A stretch of DNA of 64,000 nucleotides from Hetaerina americana (taxonomy: Eukaryota > Arthropoda > Insecta > Odonata > Calopterygidae): contig JAKTNV010000001.1 in NCBI GenBank assembly GCA_022747635.1, forward strand, positions 29,119,990 to 29,183,989, in the 5' to 3' direction. Within the stretch, counting starts at the first letter, position 1, and every line of letters starts with the position of its first letter. A program made the translations under genes and the position numbers. This document shows positions 1 to 34,353 of this stretch, in pieces. A model generated the notes under the pieces. It searched no databases. It saw only the letters and a list, made by a program, of their open reading frames with translations, and was not told the DNA's origin.

Positions 1-3000
1 CGATGTGGCTGCGCGTCACGACCGGAGGAAACATCTCCTCGGACCACATCATATATATAATACACATCCCTCTCCTCCGGCCCTCCCTCACGCAACACCA
101 TTTCGCTCACTTTGGCTCTCTCTAAACCAAGCCGGGCTGGCATTTGGTCCATTGTCGTAAAGGGACGTCATTTACATCCATAAGTGATGGAGACTGTAAA
201 GTATTAATGACTAAAATTTATGTAGATTCATATTTTCTGCTGGCGACCGCTCTCCGGTCTTCCTGGGATTCAGTTCGGTTAATTCCTTCACCTCTTCGCA
301 AAACCCCAGGGAAACGTGGGAAAACGATCGTAACCGTTCACAACAGTGACCACACAAAAATGGCAGTCATAGCAATTCCCCTCGGCTATGAGCTTAAGTC
401 GTGATGTTCGTGTAGCCATGGAAAGACATACTTGTATATGTCTGATACTGAAGGAATTGTTCCGCATTATTATTTATGGAGATATATTAATCAGTGCAGG
501 CACTCACTCATCCATTCCATGGAGTGAATTTTAGAGGAAAGCAACCGATTTAGTAAACGCCCTAACCTTGAAAATCCCTCTTATATTAACTCGGGAATTC
601 GCTTTAATTTTGATCATTGATAGATGATGGCAGTTCAACGCATTCTGGATATTCTATACCATATAGGGGAAAATAATAACTGAGGGTGCGGGGTAATTTT
701 GAAAAGAGATTGCTACTTAAACTTAATAAACAACAAGAGCTTCTGGTTCCTTTCCATTCGTGCAATTTAATTTCAAAGCAACATTTCCCTCTGGAATCCC
801 TAACTCTCACCAACTCGGGGATAGAACCAAGGAATCGTATCTGTTCTCTCTAGGGCAACATCTCTCTCTTTTGCCTCGTCTCCGTGTATCTTCAATCTCT
901 CTCTCCAACAGCTTCCTTTAAAACCCTCCCTCAATCCCTTACACTGTTAACCCTTCATGACTTCTTATCTTCTCTTTCCCATCTCCCGCAGGATCCCAAC
1001 TAAATCCCAGTATATCGGCACACGCCATCTGCGGCAAAAGCCTTCCCGACTCTTTTAACCTGAGTCTCTTGAGGGGTGGAAGAAAAATTTCACAGCCACG
1101 ATGATATGGGAAGCTCTGGAATTTGGGAATGACGATGAAGTTGAAAGGTCGTCACCCTTTTAAGCCGGAGAAATACTCAAGCCGGGATTTTCGTCGACGG
1201 GAGGCGTACGTCATGTTATTATTTCCAGTACCCATTGAAATGGAAGGCACCTGAGTATTGGGGTCATCGTCCTAATCAAAAGGAATATAGGCAGCTCCTA
1301 AATTGGCATTATATTTCAGCAGCATGTACGAGATATTAGGCATTATGGGTAGGCAAGGGCGGTAATCATTATTAGTACCGGAATCCATATAAGGAGCAAT
1401 ATCATCATAAATAAACGTCCCAAGTTTACTTTGTGGGACTACTCCTGTCCGACGACCTCACGTCTTATCAGATACATGCACATCGCTGGATTTGACGTAT
1501 GTAGGTATGAAGACCATCAAGCATCTGCTTGATCAGATACTCTCATCATTATAGCTGTGTTCTAGGTTTGAGCTGGGGTTGGGCAGTCTCTTTCCAATTT
1601 AATAAAGCTGCAGCCTCATAAACAGAAATCGTGTCAAAATTCTGTGTACTCTCATGGGAAGACTCATCCCGATGAAAAGATGTTTGTTCTAACGACGACG
1701 GCATGAAATTTTGTGGGACACTCGCCGCAGGAACGCCGACAGTGAAGAATCCAACGCAGCGAAACAGCCAGGAAACCCCTGATTTCGAAAACAACCGTTA
1801 GAAAGCCTTCAACAGAACACTTTTTGAAGTGAATGTCATGCGATGTTATGCAAATGAATTTTAGATATAATTCTCACCTTTAGATAAATGCAAATGCCGC
1901 AAACAAAGTCTCGAGTCAATTACCCTCGAACCCCGCTTCCAAGCCCTTTAGGAGGAAACATTGGAGGCAGGATAATTAATTAAAAACTCCATGATCTTTA
2001 CGCACATCACGGAGATTGTTAGGTTTTTCTTCACACCCTGGGTCCCCAGTTCTTTAACCTTAAAGTCAAGTTAGAAGCTCTTAAGCTTCAAGTCAATTAA
2101 AAGTCTTACAAAAATAATACTCGTAAAATATATTTTTATCCAAATATTCTGCGATGAGTAGACACGAGAGGCGTTAGGACAAATATTTGGTCATCAGTGA
2201 GAGCGAACACGTAATTGGACAGGTAGCTATGAAAACGCGCCTCTGGAGAGCAAGAGATTTTTCTAATGGTCAAAATTTAGTTGTATAATTCGGGAAGGGA
2301 GGAGTTATCTCGCTGCCAGAAAACCAATCAGGAAGAACCCAGCTAAGGATTCAACGGATCAGGGAGCCACCGAAGCTCAGCTACTGCCCCCCTTCCAGGA
2401 TTCATACTGCACCATACCAACGCTCCTTCCAAGAAAATACCACTCAAAATACACATAAAAACTGTTTCACTCTAACCAAGTCCCGAACAAAGAGAAAGAA
2501 ATCATGGTTTTAGCTATAACGGATAGTGACCAATTTAAAAAACCCTTGTTTATTGGAGGTGACTCTAAACATTTATGAGAAAGTTGATGAGAAGGATACA
2601 TCTGAGCCCACAGCAAATTAAAACCAGAAGGCTTTTACTTCCAATCCCGTGTAAATTATGCATATTAAATCGGAGGAGACAGTAAGAACGAAAATATCCG
2701 GCCACCGATGAAGGTACTCCACACTGAAGTTAAAGAGTTGAGTATTGGGGTAGAGGGAGACGTGAATATCGTTGTCTTAAAAACACTACGTACCCCCAGA
2801 CTATTAAGACTTTTCATTGTCGTACTCAGTACATTAATGCCTATAGATGGCGCTCGGCTATTTTTTTCAAATAATGTATGATCGTTTTACTTTCACTCGC
2901 TCTGAAATACTTGGCATATTTCAGACAACGGTCGGTTTTCCGTGATGGGAGAGGCAGTCACCCTCACTGGCTACGCGCCTCGCTCAGCAGAACAGACCTC

Positions 3001-3506
3001 CAAGCCTATAGCTCATGTGAAGGACTTAAGATAATATTTTAGTAACCACATCTCCTTTTCAATCAATAGAAAATGATACGAAAAATAGACTTCCACAACA
3101 TGTTGCTGAATAATTATCAGTGAATCCAAAAATCGTCATGAAAATCAAATGAAACCGAACGATGCCGGGTCGCAGCAGAGGAGAATTGAATGGGGGAGGG
3201 GGCGTTGCAGCCAGCACACCGAGCAGCACAGCCCGGTGTCCTTGAACGATAGGTGAGCTATGGCCTCCTACAAAACCAAGCGAAATGCCTGCTTCCAAGA
3301 AAAACATTCCCACGCCTAGTTGTTGCTTACATGTGTACACAAACGAAAAAATCTACAGATTAGAGCGATTGATCTGCTTGTGGACCTGACATTTCCTCCC
3401 CAGGAGGTTCACGAAAACCTCTTGTACGTGTCAGTAGACCTTAAGTTGTAGGAAAATTGTTACCTTGTTCACTCACCTGAACTGGAAATATTTGTCTCCT
3501 TTAAGA
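1..3506. other. Intergenic DNA, nothing recognised
   Basis: Short open frames occur (for example 1549-1794 and 3059-3340, both minus) but none shows a known domain, a splice-consistent partner or coding-like conservation that I can recognise. CT-rich simple sequence lies at about 835-910. I see no transposon ends or RNA genes. The stretch may belong to introns or flanks of a gene outside the window. Confidence 0.5.
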
Positions 3507-3570
3507 CAGCGGCTCCCAACCGGTGGTCTGCGAGAACATTTTGGTGGTCCGTGAGGATATTTCAAACAAG
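3507..3570 (+). repeat. hAT-like transposon end (solo)
   Basis: CAGCGGCTCCCAACCGGTGG followed by TCTGCGAGAACATTTTGGTG resembles the CAGxGGTTCTCAACCxGTGG terminal repeats of hAT (Charlie/Zaphod-type) DNA transposons. I found no matching inverted end and no transposase frame nearby, so this is probably a degraded or non-autonomous relic. Family placement is from memory of the terminal consensus. Confidence 0.5.
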
Positions 3571-4655
3571 CAGCAGTAACTACCACATTAATAATTCTGT
3601 TACATTTGAACAATTCTAATAATATCAACAAATACAATTACCATTTCATATTAATATTAATCACCATTTCCTCATCATGGTCGGCGACCGTTGCTCTCGG
3701 GTAATACAATACTTGTTTACGTCGTCATGACAATATGAAGATCCTGCGGGATGTTGGGCAATGTCAGCCAGGACTGACACTGAACGCAATTGGCGCCATG
3801 ATTAATTTTCTGGCTAAATTCTATACTAACGGCTATTCATTGAACTTGAATATCAATACGGCCAAATATATCAGACCTTCGTTATATAATTTTAAAAGAA
3901 ATTAATTTTCGGGACAGGCACCAAAGTAATGCCGTGGTGACTAAAAATGTATCATACAACGCGTAAGAACTACAATAAATTCGCTATATACTTCATCTTA
4001 TCCCGAATCTTCTACCCTATGACCCAACATATTGAAGGTCTTTTACTTGCCGCAATCATCCGCGCAAATGACATCTACCGGTACCTATTTCTCAGCCATA
4101 CAATCATTTTGGATTAATTACCGACCTAAGATCAAGGAAATAAACTTTTTTAACCCGGGAACTTAAGGTAGGAATACTGCACTGAGATATTCCAGATTAG
4201 AACTTCATGTGATTTATGGGCATGATTCCAAGGCCAATCTTAAGTAAATACGAAATCAAATCATATTAAATCTGCCTCGATAGTATACAGTATTCTAAAT
4301 ATAAGAAATCTGTTGCTTTCCAAATCAAATCGAACCGGGGAGTACATTTTCGTAATTTAAATGAGGGATTGGGAGGTAAATTATGTCCAAATTTTGAGCC
4401 AGAAAAATAATAACTACAGAATGGCATTTGTATTATCGGAAAAGCTGTTAATAACATGCAAACCGGTAATTTACAACGACACTCAAGCGGGAAAAAATCG
4501 CTTATAAATAAACACTACATTCTTGGAGGCTAATGGCAATTTCAGCAGTAATATGAACAAAAATTAAATAACATTGACTTTGAAATTTCAGTAATATATA
4601 TTGAGTCGAACTTATACACTATTTCAACATAAATTTACGAAGAGAAAGAACTTAC
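3571..4655. other. Intergenic DNA, nothing recognised
   Basis: AT-rich sequence with only short, non-conserved open frames. It may include the interior of the hAT-like element that starts at 3507, but no second terminal repeat is visible. Confidence 0.4.
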
Positions 4656-4716
4656 CACAAACATTTAGCCATCCTTCCACCCTGCAAGGGTAGACCAGCT
4701 TTGTCCTCCGTGTCAT
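4656..4716 (-). CDS. Candidate first coding exon of an unidentified divergent gene
   Basis: On the minus strand an ATG at 4716 opens 20 codons (MTRRTKLVYPCRVEGWLNVC) that end in phase 1 at a strong donor, TTTGTG|GTAAGTTC. It lies 609 bases upstream of the Ogg1 ATG in divergent orientation, which would suit a shared promoter between about 4720 and 5320. I recognise no family and found no matching downstream exon toward position 1. This may be chance. Confidence 0.22.
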
Positions 4717-5324
4717 TTCGGCGACAAATGAATGAAACTGAAGACAGGAATGACCAACCGACTTCGTATGCTGATAAATTCCAATATACGTCGAAAATAT
4801 TGGCTTAGAAAATATCCTTTTTTGCAAACGATTCCATGTCACACACAAACACTGCAAGGGTAAAAAGCTGAATGGAATTTATCCCAAGCACTACACACTT
4901 CTCCTAAGAGCCACACCTACTCAGCGCGGGTGCGCCTTCGAGTTTTGCCGGCACAAAAACTTCATGACTATCCCTCACAAATCTGCAAACAGCAGGTTTT
5001 GAATTGCCAAAGTTAAAAAAACCGGGTAGGTAGAATCCAAGGGTTGGCCCTTCGTCGTGTGTTCGCCTTCTCCCACCGAGCAACGGAATACAACTGCTCA
5101 CCTGCAGTTCAAATGAGAGATGAAAAAACAAGCGAAACGCTCTCTGGTGACCACCGGGAAAATTATCAGCCAGAGGGAAGAGCAGAGCCACGGCAATATG
5201 AGGAAACTGATGCATTCCAAGTTTTCTCATTATTTACATGTTTCAGCTGTTCCCGCCATCCGTGGTTCGCATGCTGTTTTGGACAAATAATAAGGGTCAT
5301 TATATCTTTTTCAAGTTTTCGAGC
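4717..5324. promoter_or_regulatory. Probable Ogg1 5' flank / promoter region
   Basis: The DNA upstream of the Ogg1 start codon is less AT-rich than its surroundings (about 4900-5260). No TATA box is convincing, which is common for housekeeping repair genes. Open frames in both directions here show no recognisable domain. The role is inferred from position only. Confidence 0.3.
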
Positions 5325-27063
<21,739 letters not shown>

Positions 27064-27919
27064 TTTAAGATTCATTAGCTCATTTTATGAGAAACTGGTC
27101 AAGGTTTCTTAATTGCAGAGGGACTGAATTTGCCCTTTTTGAGTAAAGATGGCAACACTTGTAGATATATATTTTATTTTGACCTGAGGAAGTGCATGGA
27201 AATATTTCACAAAGGATAAACCTGTTAATTAAATTTAATCTTTTTGAGGATACTTCATCTACAGTGAACCCAATTATTTCTCAAAGGAAGCCAATTGAAT
27301 GTATGAATCCGGATTCCCTTCACCTTATTTTATCTGTGTAAACAGTAACTCTGTGTGATTGTCATATATAAGATTGATCCATCCAAGTTTTATAAAATAA
27401 TTTATTTCAAATCTTTCATTTTAAAAGCTTCTTTGCCATAGTATTTTGGGGGACCTTTTCCATTCTTGAATGTAAATGATGATAATCTAACTACACATAT
27501 TTGAACATTTAAAAAATAAAATTGTTATTTTTAGCCGATAGAGATTGCAATTGGTGGCTTTAGCTTTACAGGTACTGTTAGTCTCAACCAGACTTGGGCA
27601 CAGACTATTCTCAGGTAAGTGAATAGGTAGGTAAATGTAACCCTCTAAGCTCTTTCTTTTAGGTACTGTTACTGGAATGAAAGAAATTCCAAAGGAATGA
27701 AAAAGTTATTATTTCTAATGGAAAACTAAAGATGATGAAAAGATATTGTCTTAAAAGTAGCAAGATGTATGACCATTTGCTCATGTGCAATTCACATACT
27801 ATGTACTACACCATACTGAGTCCCATGTGCAATTCACATACTGTGGGACTCTCAGGAACAATCTTTCATCTTTTCAATCTGGCTTTTTGAAAGTCATCTG
27901 CACTGACTACCAGAATGAT
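27064..27919 (+). other. Ogg1: Ogg1 3' flank
   Basis: Probable 3'UTR, with an AAAAAATAAAA poly(A) signal near 27509-27518. Beyond that the sequence is intergenic, with a short imperfect direct repeat of CATGTGCAATTCACATACT at about 27783 and 27821. Confidence 0.45.
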
Positions 27920-27930
27920 AATTCCTCATA

Positions 27931-28213
27931 AAAAACCATAAACACAGTAATCAACCCAAAGGTCGGTTTAGTAGGTGATGGTAGAGTTCACCCAGTACTA
28001 AGCCCTATATGGCGTGTGAAATTCACACATCAGGCTAGGGGGGCCAGTTCCTTTCCCTGTGCCGGTTATGGTTTCCCAGGAAGATCTGGTACCCAAAAAA
28101 TCACTTAAGCTTGGGGGAAGCTGTAGGTGCCCAGAGTGCCTCACCTGGGAATCGAACCTGGGACCCTCCGGTCAGCAGTCCAACGCTCTACCCCCTGGAC
28201 TACCGCGACCCAC
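27931..28213 (-). mobile_element. tRNA-derived SINE, family 1, copy 2, with 11-bp target duplication
   Basis: The minus strand begins GTGGGTCGCGGTAGTCCAGG with the head GGTAGAGCGTTGGACTGCTG and B box GGTTCGATTCC, and ends at TTACTGTGTTTATGGTTTTT. Direct repeats AATTCCTCATA at 27920-27930 and 28214-28224 are the target-site duplication, which fixes both ends. It is the best-preserved family 1 copy here, with the A-box stretch intact. Confidence 0.88.
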
Positions 28214-28453
28214 AATTCCTCATAATAATATTTGAAAATACAAAAATTACAGCATCATCATGCTGATCTGAGCTGTCTACGTAGTCATCATTCATGGTGT
28301 CATATTTCCATTGAGTGTGTTAGCAATATTGGTGTTATTCTAAATTGAACTTGGAAACATCACTTCTCACCTGTGACCTTAAATCTGAGAAAGAAATGCA
28401 TCTTTAATGAGAGAAACTTATGAGATTTAGATCCAATTAGAATCCAGTATGAC

Positions 28454-29065
28454 TTGGTATGTTCAATGGGAAATGGTAATGATAATTTTGCAGATCCAGA
28501 TTTTGAAGACCCTGCTCATCTAAGTGAACCTAGTATTAATATGAAGATAATTAAAAGTGATCTTGATTCTATGGTGACTGATGTGCATGTAACAGGAGAA
28601 CGTGAAGGGTATCATCCTCAAAATGAATTTGTTAATGATCCACTTGAATCATAGCGATCCTCTAGTTCAGCATCATCTTTCAGAGTATGAATAGTTTAAA
28701 GCAAAATATAGATATATTTTGCCTTTAACTATTCCTCTGAGGAGGAATTTAAGACAATTCTAACTCTGAGTTCCTCTATCATGAGGATCTTGGAGCTTGA
28801 AACCTATTCTGGTTATCTGTGGAAAGCTCTTATGTTATGAGTTTTCAGAATTTTGAGCCTTGCAAGTGTGTTTGCAAGTTTCAGAAAATATTTCCCCTGG
28901 TTAACTTATGAGAATGTTGAAATTAACAGATTAGGAAAGAGCGCTCTTGATGAATTGGGAGAGTTTCATCAAGATCTAGATTTGGTCAGTGGCAACAGGA
29001 GTAGATCAGTATTCAGTACTGACTACAGTGTTAAGCAGGAGAGGAGAGGAAACTTAAGTCTGTAA
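28454..29065 (+). other. Unrecognised open frames, possibly a decayed gene
   Basis: A 66-codon frame (28454-28654) has acidic, coding-like composition (NDNFADPDFEDPAHLSEP) and a second (28853-29065) reads ENVEINRLGKSALDELGEFH. Between them lies an imperfect hairpin (28689-28709 with 28714-28734). I recognise neither, and there is no clear splice pair. Could be a pseudogene or transposon remnant. Confidence 0.25.
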
Positions 29066-30635
29066 GATTTAAATGTAGTTTTATTAAAATCAGATTTTTC
29101 ACTTTTTCATACTTGGAATAATTTATTGTAACTAAAAAATACCATCTCATGAGGGATGATCCCATTGCCCCTCTCTCATCCATGGATTCTCCAATGACAA
29201 TTAGGGTAGTGTTGCCCTAAAGGTGTAATAGCTATTGGGTTTTAGATCAGTTCAAAGGCCAACTTTCCTTGAATTTTCAAGATAATTTTGAAATACTGAC
29301 CTACAAAACTAGCCTTAAACTATTTTTTTTCCAGGGGCAAATGAGAGCGCATGGTGGTCTGTGTTTGGATAGTATAAATAAATATGCTTAGCATAATGCA
29401 TCTTCCTTTGATTTCATCATGGAATGAAATACAAATAAACTGTCTATTTTCCAAATTGGAGGTATCTATTAATTTTTTGAAAAGAAAAATTTTGAATGGG
29501 ATTATATTGCCATTAATTGAAAGAATAAAAATGTAGCAAGAGATTTATTTTTTATACTCTATATATATTAACCCACCCTACCTCCTTGATGTGGCATAAG
29601 GGCTATTGTGTTGTCATGACCCTATTCATTTATTTACCCACACAAAAATAGGTCACATCATTTTAGCAAAAAGACAGTATATATACACCAATGGAAAATA
29701 CCATAAATCTGGAGCTACTGGATTTTTCAAGATAAAATTCAATTCACCAGGAAAATAACTAAGAGTCTGAAGAATAATTACTGTAAATTTGAGAAGTGAC
29801 TTAAGGTATAAAAGTCGGATGGATACCTTTAATAGAGTAAACAAACTTGATATTTTTTAAAAATATTTTGGAAATAAAAACTTTATAGCTGTTCTAAATA
29901 AAGGTATGATACTTTTTTCTCCATTTAATTTATTCAAAATGCATTCTTGTCCTTGATTCTTTTGGATTTCAAAGTAACACCTAAATTAGTACAAATTAGG
30001 ATGCAAGATAATTAAAAATGTTATGTCGGCACATTTTTGACTCAAAGATTCTAACCTAATTGAAATGACTTCCATTGGGACCTAATACTCATAATCAATG
30101 TATGTTTTTTAGTCCTGGTGGCAACTAACTTAATGGAGATGACTGACAAATAAATGTGTGCATAAGGTAATATGCCTTAATCAGAATGATTATTTAACAT
30201 GTATTTTTCAAATGATGGAAAAAAATCAGAAATGCTGCATTCAATATTATTATTTGCCAGGAAAAATGCATTACTGAGAAGTGAAATGAAACATCAACTC
30301 TCTGAAGGTAGGTAGCTATTTACTTCATTGGCCTCACTATTTCATGGTCACAGCTTTTCACTCAACTTATGTTAGTCTCTTCATAATGCTCTGCATTCAC
30401 GAATTCACTCTGTACCTAAATGTTTATTGTAATATACTCATGATCAATTGCAATATGATCCTGTTAACTGGGCTAGTGGCATCATATGATATGGAAATAA
30501 ATTTTGGGAAGGAGAAAAGTTTTAGGGAGGTAGACTTCATATGCAGTACCTGACAAGGCAAGTCCAATTTTAGAATGTTACCCAATGAGAGGAGTGCACT
30601 TCATAATTGTATGGAAAGATGCGAACAAGCTTTTC
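29066..30635. other. Intergenic DNA, nothing recognised
   Basis: AT-rich sequence, only short frames, no ends of known repeats. Confidence 0.45.
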
Positions 30636-32105
30636 TCTATGGAGATCTGAGTTATATACAGCGGAGGGGAAGAGTATCAGCAAGGAGTGGCTACAATACT
30701 GGACAAAAAGGTAAGTAGAAGTGCAGTAAACTGAGCAAGCGATTGATAGAATATTATTAGTTGGAGTAAAAGTGGGAATCAATGAACTTAACCATTGTTC
30801 AGGTATACTTGCCACCAAGAAACCATAGAGAGGTAAGGTATATTATCAGTTGGAGGAAATAATTGGGGGTGTTCCTGGATGGGAACATTTGATAGTTATT
30901 GGAATTGGTGATGCTTGGCAAAGGAAGAGATAGTAGTGGGGTTGTAGATTACAGTTTAGAAACATGAAATAACCATGGAGAGAAAGCAATAGAGTTCATT
31001 AGGAGACAGGAGTTCATAAAAACCAACATTTGGTTAAGACACTACAAAAAGCATAGGTACACATGGGATATGCTGGGAAATTCAGGAAGGTATCAGTTAA
31101 TCTATATTATGGTTAAGCACAGTTTTGAAATGTCTTGATAAATTTTCAGTTTCCCAGGAGCAGACGTGGACTCTATTTGCAATTTAGTTATTATGCTGTG
31201 TAGCATCTGATTCAAAAAGGTAAAACGGAAAGTAGTTAAGGAAATGGAGTATAAAAACACTAATTGGTTTGAAAAGAAGGACAAGTATCAGCTGGCTGTA
31301 TAGAAAATCATGAGTGCGAAAAGAGTCCGGTACTATTGAGGAAGAATTGTTACATGTAAAAAAGGGATATTGAAAGCCGCCGAGGAAAAGACATGAAAAA
31401 GACAAAGAAGCCATGGATTACAGATGATATGATTAGAAAGATAGATGAGAGGAGTAAATGGATGAATATAAATTGAGTTAGGAAGAGTAGAGTTACATAG
31501 TAAACTGAAGGGTAAAAAATAGGGAAAAGAAGCATTGTGGAAGACACAGTGCAAGAATATGGAAAGCTTACAGAGGAAGGGTGAAATTTGTGCACTATAT
31601 AGGAAGATAAAAGATCCAAGAGAGATAGAAGGAATGTATGGAAGAACTGTATGGTAAAGAACTTAGGCCAGCAAGGTTAGACATAGAGAATATGAGATAG
31701 AGGAGGATAGTTTAGTTCCGATCTTACTCGATGTCAAGATATAAAAGGTATTAAGGGAATCAAAATCAAGTAAGGCAGTGGGGGTTGACAACATTCTTCT
31801 GGAACTACTAAAAAGGTTTAGGAAAAGATGGGAGGAAGAAATTTTATGGACTACTTCGTAGCATTTATGAGGGAGGGATTTGGCAGAAGACTTACTCAAA
31901 TCAGTTTTAGTTCATATCTCAAAAAACATAAAGGTATATGTGAGGAATTAAGTATAATAAGATTCATCTTGCATGCAGGTGACTGAAGTGGTTCTCAGAA
32001 TTATCAATAAGAGGATGGGGACACCAGGGTAAATGATTACTCAGGGGATGATCAGTTTGGGTTGAGGAAGGGGAGAGGCATATGTGATGCCCTAACAATA
32101 ATATG
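30636..32105 (+). mobile_element. LINE copy homologous to 16710-18660, degenerate
   Basis: Nucleotide similarity to the LINE at 16710 runs in the same order: an endonuclease part (TATACAGCGGAGGGGAAGAG near 30656 against TATACAGCGGCGGGGACGAG near 17068), then the inter-domain block, then RT with DQFGLRKGRGICDAL near 32050. It carries many stops and small deletions and breaks off at about 32105, where minus-strand LINE sequence begins. Confidence 0.8.
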
Positions 32106-32450
32106 GTCAGTAATAGAAACCCACATTTCAAAAGCCTCCAATTAAGCCTATCATCCTGCTTCAATGACCATGTTTCCACACTACAGGTATATATTAAAAT
32201 ACTCCATATCAAAGTTCTAAGGACACTTTTCTTAACATCTCTACTCAACATCCCCATCATCAATTCCTTTCAAAAGCTCCCTTCCATTATGCAATTCTTC
32301 ATCTTATGCCCAACTATTTTGACCATCATCATCCACAACACTTCCAAAATTGGTAAACTGTTCCACCTGCTCTAGTGTTTTCCCTCCTATTTTAATGTTT
32401 GACTTAGCATTTCCCTTTCTAGAAAATGACATAACCTTCTTCTATTTACA
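32106..32450 (-). mobile_element. LINE RT C-terminal piece, inverted relative to its neighbour
   Basis: The minus strand reads KTLEQVEQFTNFGSVVDDDG and then SVLRTLIWSILIYTCSVETW, with SLKQDDRL, matching the RT C-terminal blocks VExFxYLGSxIxxDG and RKxLVKxxVWSxLLYGxETW. It abuts the plus-strand LINE piece at about 32105, with the RT middle missing, so the two are either one rearranged element or separate insertions. Confidence 0.7.
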
Positions 32451-32536
32451 TTCTCGCCCTCTATTCATATTCAAAATTATTTAACATACACATAATATAT
32501 GATACAACAATATACATTAATATAATATATAATTTA

Positions 32537-34353
32537 AACTATCCACAGAATTCCAAAATTTTGAATATTGTACCAAATATTACCAATAAAGTGCTCACAA
32601 ATATATTAATAACACTAGCTAGCTTTTCAAGAATTAATCATGGGACCTACCGCCAGTGTCAAATATAAAATACAAGTTCCTATGTGCCCTCAAATGGTCT
32701 CTTTTAAATATAGAATGACTAATCTACCTTGAGCAGAGTTGTCGCACAGTTTTACTGATTGTGGCCTTCATTTATAAACTATTGATAGGGGAAATATTAA
32801 TAGGACTTAAATGAGTAATATGGATCTCATATTAATATTTGAGCCATGAGAATACATGAAATTATTCATTCAATTATTTTCGAGTATTATTGGATTGACG
32901 AAATATTTAAAAAGTCAAAGACAATGTATTGCAAAATAAAACTTCCAACTTTTATAATCTCGAAAATTACTTAAAGGGGATTTCTCCAAGAGAAACATTG
33001 AGTATAATAAAATTATTAGATTGAAATCCAAGTCCAAAAAATATTGATAAAATAACTAAAACGTCTTCAAAAGAGTTTTTGGTTTTTGCCTGGGTCCTCA
33101 AGGTGTCGAAAGCGCGGACGCAGTCACTCAATCCACCGCACTCCGCGAAAAACCTCGAATCCACGGAATTCCGTTTCGAATTTACCGCGCCTTGCTTTAC
33201 GTCATTGTATGTGATAGGGCGATTCTGCGGTAGAATTCGGAATCATTTTCCTCGCGAAAGCTTAACCCTTTGGGCCCTCTTCAACCCTCCGCTAGAACTC
33301 GAATTTCGCACGAAAACGTGGTCGACTGGCCTGTTCAAGGTCAGATTTGGGGAAAACCGCCGAGCGAGAACTCCTTGAAGGTCGTTCTAAGTCACCTCAA
33401 GGGTGCTGAAATGGCACCAAGGAGAGTCAACAGGGCCGCAGAAGTCCTTGCCCAATATTACCCCGCTGATCGATAATTTGCTAAGAATGGAGTATTCATG
33501 GATTAATGTCGTATAGTAAATTATTGTTAGCTCCTGCGTTTCTCAACTGATACAAACACTGTAAAATGATTAATTGCTTGTTTCTTTCCTCCAAATAATA
33601 TCCATAAATTGCCATCAATTTTATTTGCAATCCTTGAAATGCTTGACTATGCTATGAAATCACACAGCTTTGTTAATTCTGAACGCAGAACTTCGTTTCA
33701 AAGACTAACACGATCTGCGCAATGATTGGATTACGATTATGTAACAAATCGGACGCATTCTCGAGCCATGAAAATTTTGGAAATTCTTTTGCGCTCGGAC
33801 GGGAAGGAACCGCCGAGCTCCTCGGCGACCAGCGCAGCACTGCAGGAGCACATGGAAATTTTGGAAATTCTTTTGCGCTCGGGCGGGAAGGAACATGGTG
33901 TTTTTCTGGCACCGATGTGGTTATTAGTGACCACATTATGACTTGACATGCGTGACTTGAGTTGACACGGTCACTTTACATGCGTGAAATGCAAGCGCGG
34001 AACGTTGCCCTCTGATCGCCTCTCCGCGCTTTCACGTCCCAGCGCATTCTAAATTTCAGAATACTATATATCATATTAACCGTCAATTACCTTTGACAAC
34101 AGGATAGTTTTGCACTCATCGTTTGAATTATGGTCGTCTTTGAAATGAATTTCTACGTCACGTAATAAAAAAGTTGAGGCACGCACACGATGCTGCTTGC
34201 AGTCACAGTGTGATAAATATCGAGGGACGATCGCGGCGTCGACATATTTAAGTTAAATTCTTAATTTGAATATGGCCAACAGCAGCAAAGAGGTCTCACT
34301 TACTAGGACTGAGTCATTTACTGACTTAAAGGCACTTACTGGTACACTGAGAA
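32537..34353 (+). repeat. Left arm of the giant inverted repeat
   Basis: A 1,817-bp arm. The outer end reads AACTATCCACAGAATTCC, AT-rich. Around 33080-33475 lies an open region whose frames end in MAPRRVNRAAEVL and a stop at 33474-33476; no homology is recognised. A 43-bp direct repeat lies at 33768-33810 and 33852-33894. The inner end is GGTACACTGAGAA. Confidence 0.9.
33768..33894 (+). repeat. 43-bp direct repeat pair inside the arm (84-bp period)
   Basis: 33768-33810 and 33852-33894 match at 41 of 43 positions and share GGAAATTCTTTTGCGCTCGG. They are separated by a 41-bp segment containing a GCCGAG/CTCGGC mini-hairpin. The mirror pair lies at 35190-35232 and 35274-35316. Confidence 0.9.

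Noticed and set aside
30636..32450. Twin-priming inversion of a single LINE
   Set aside because: Twin priming leaves an inverted 5' part followed by a sense 3' part. Here the 5' part is sense and the 3' part antisense, which does not match on either strand.
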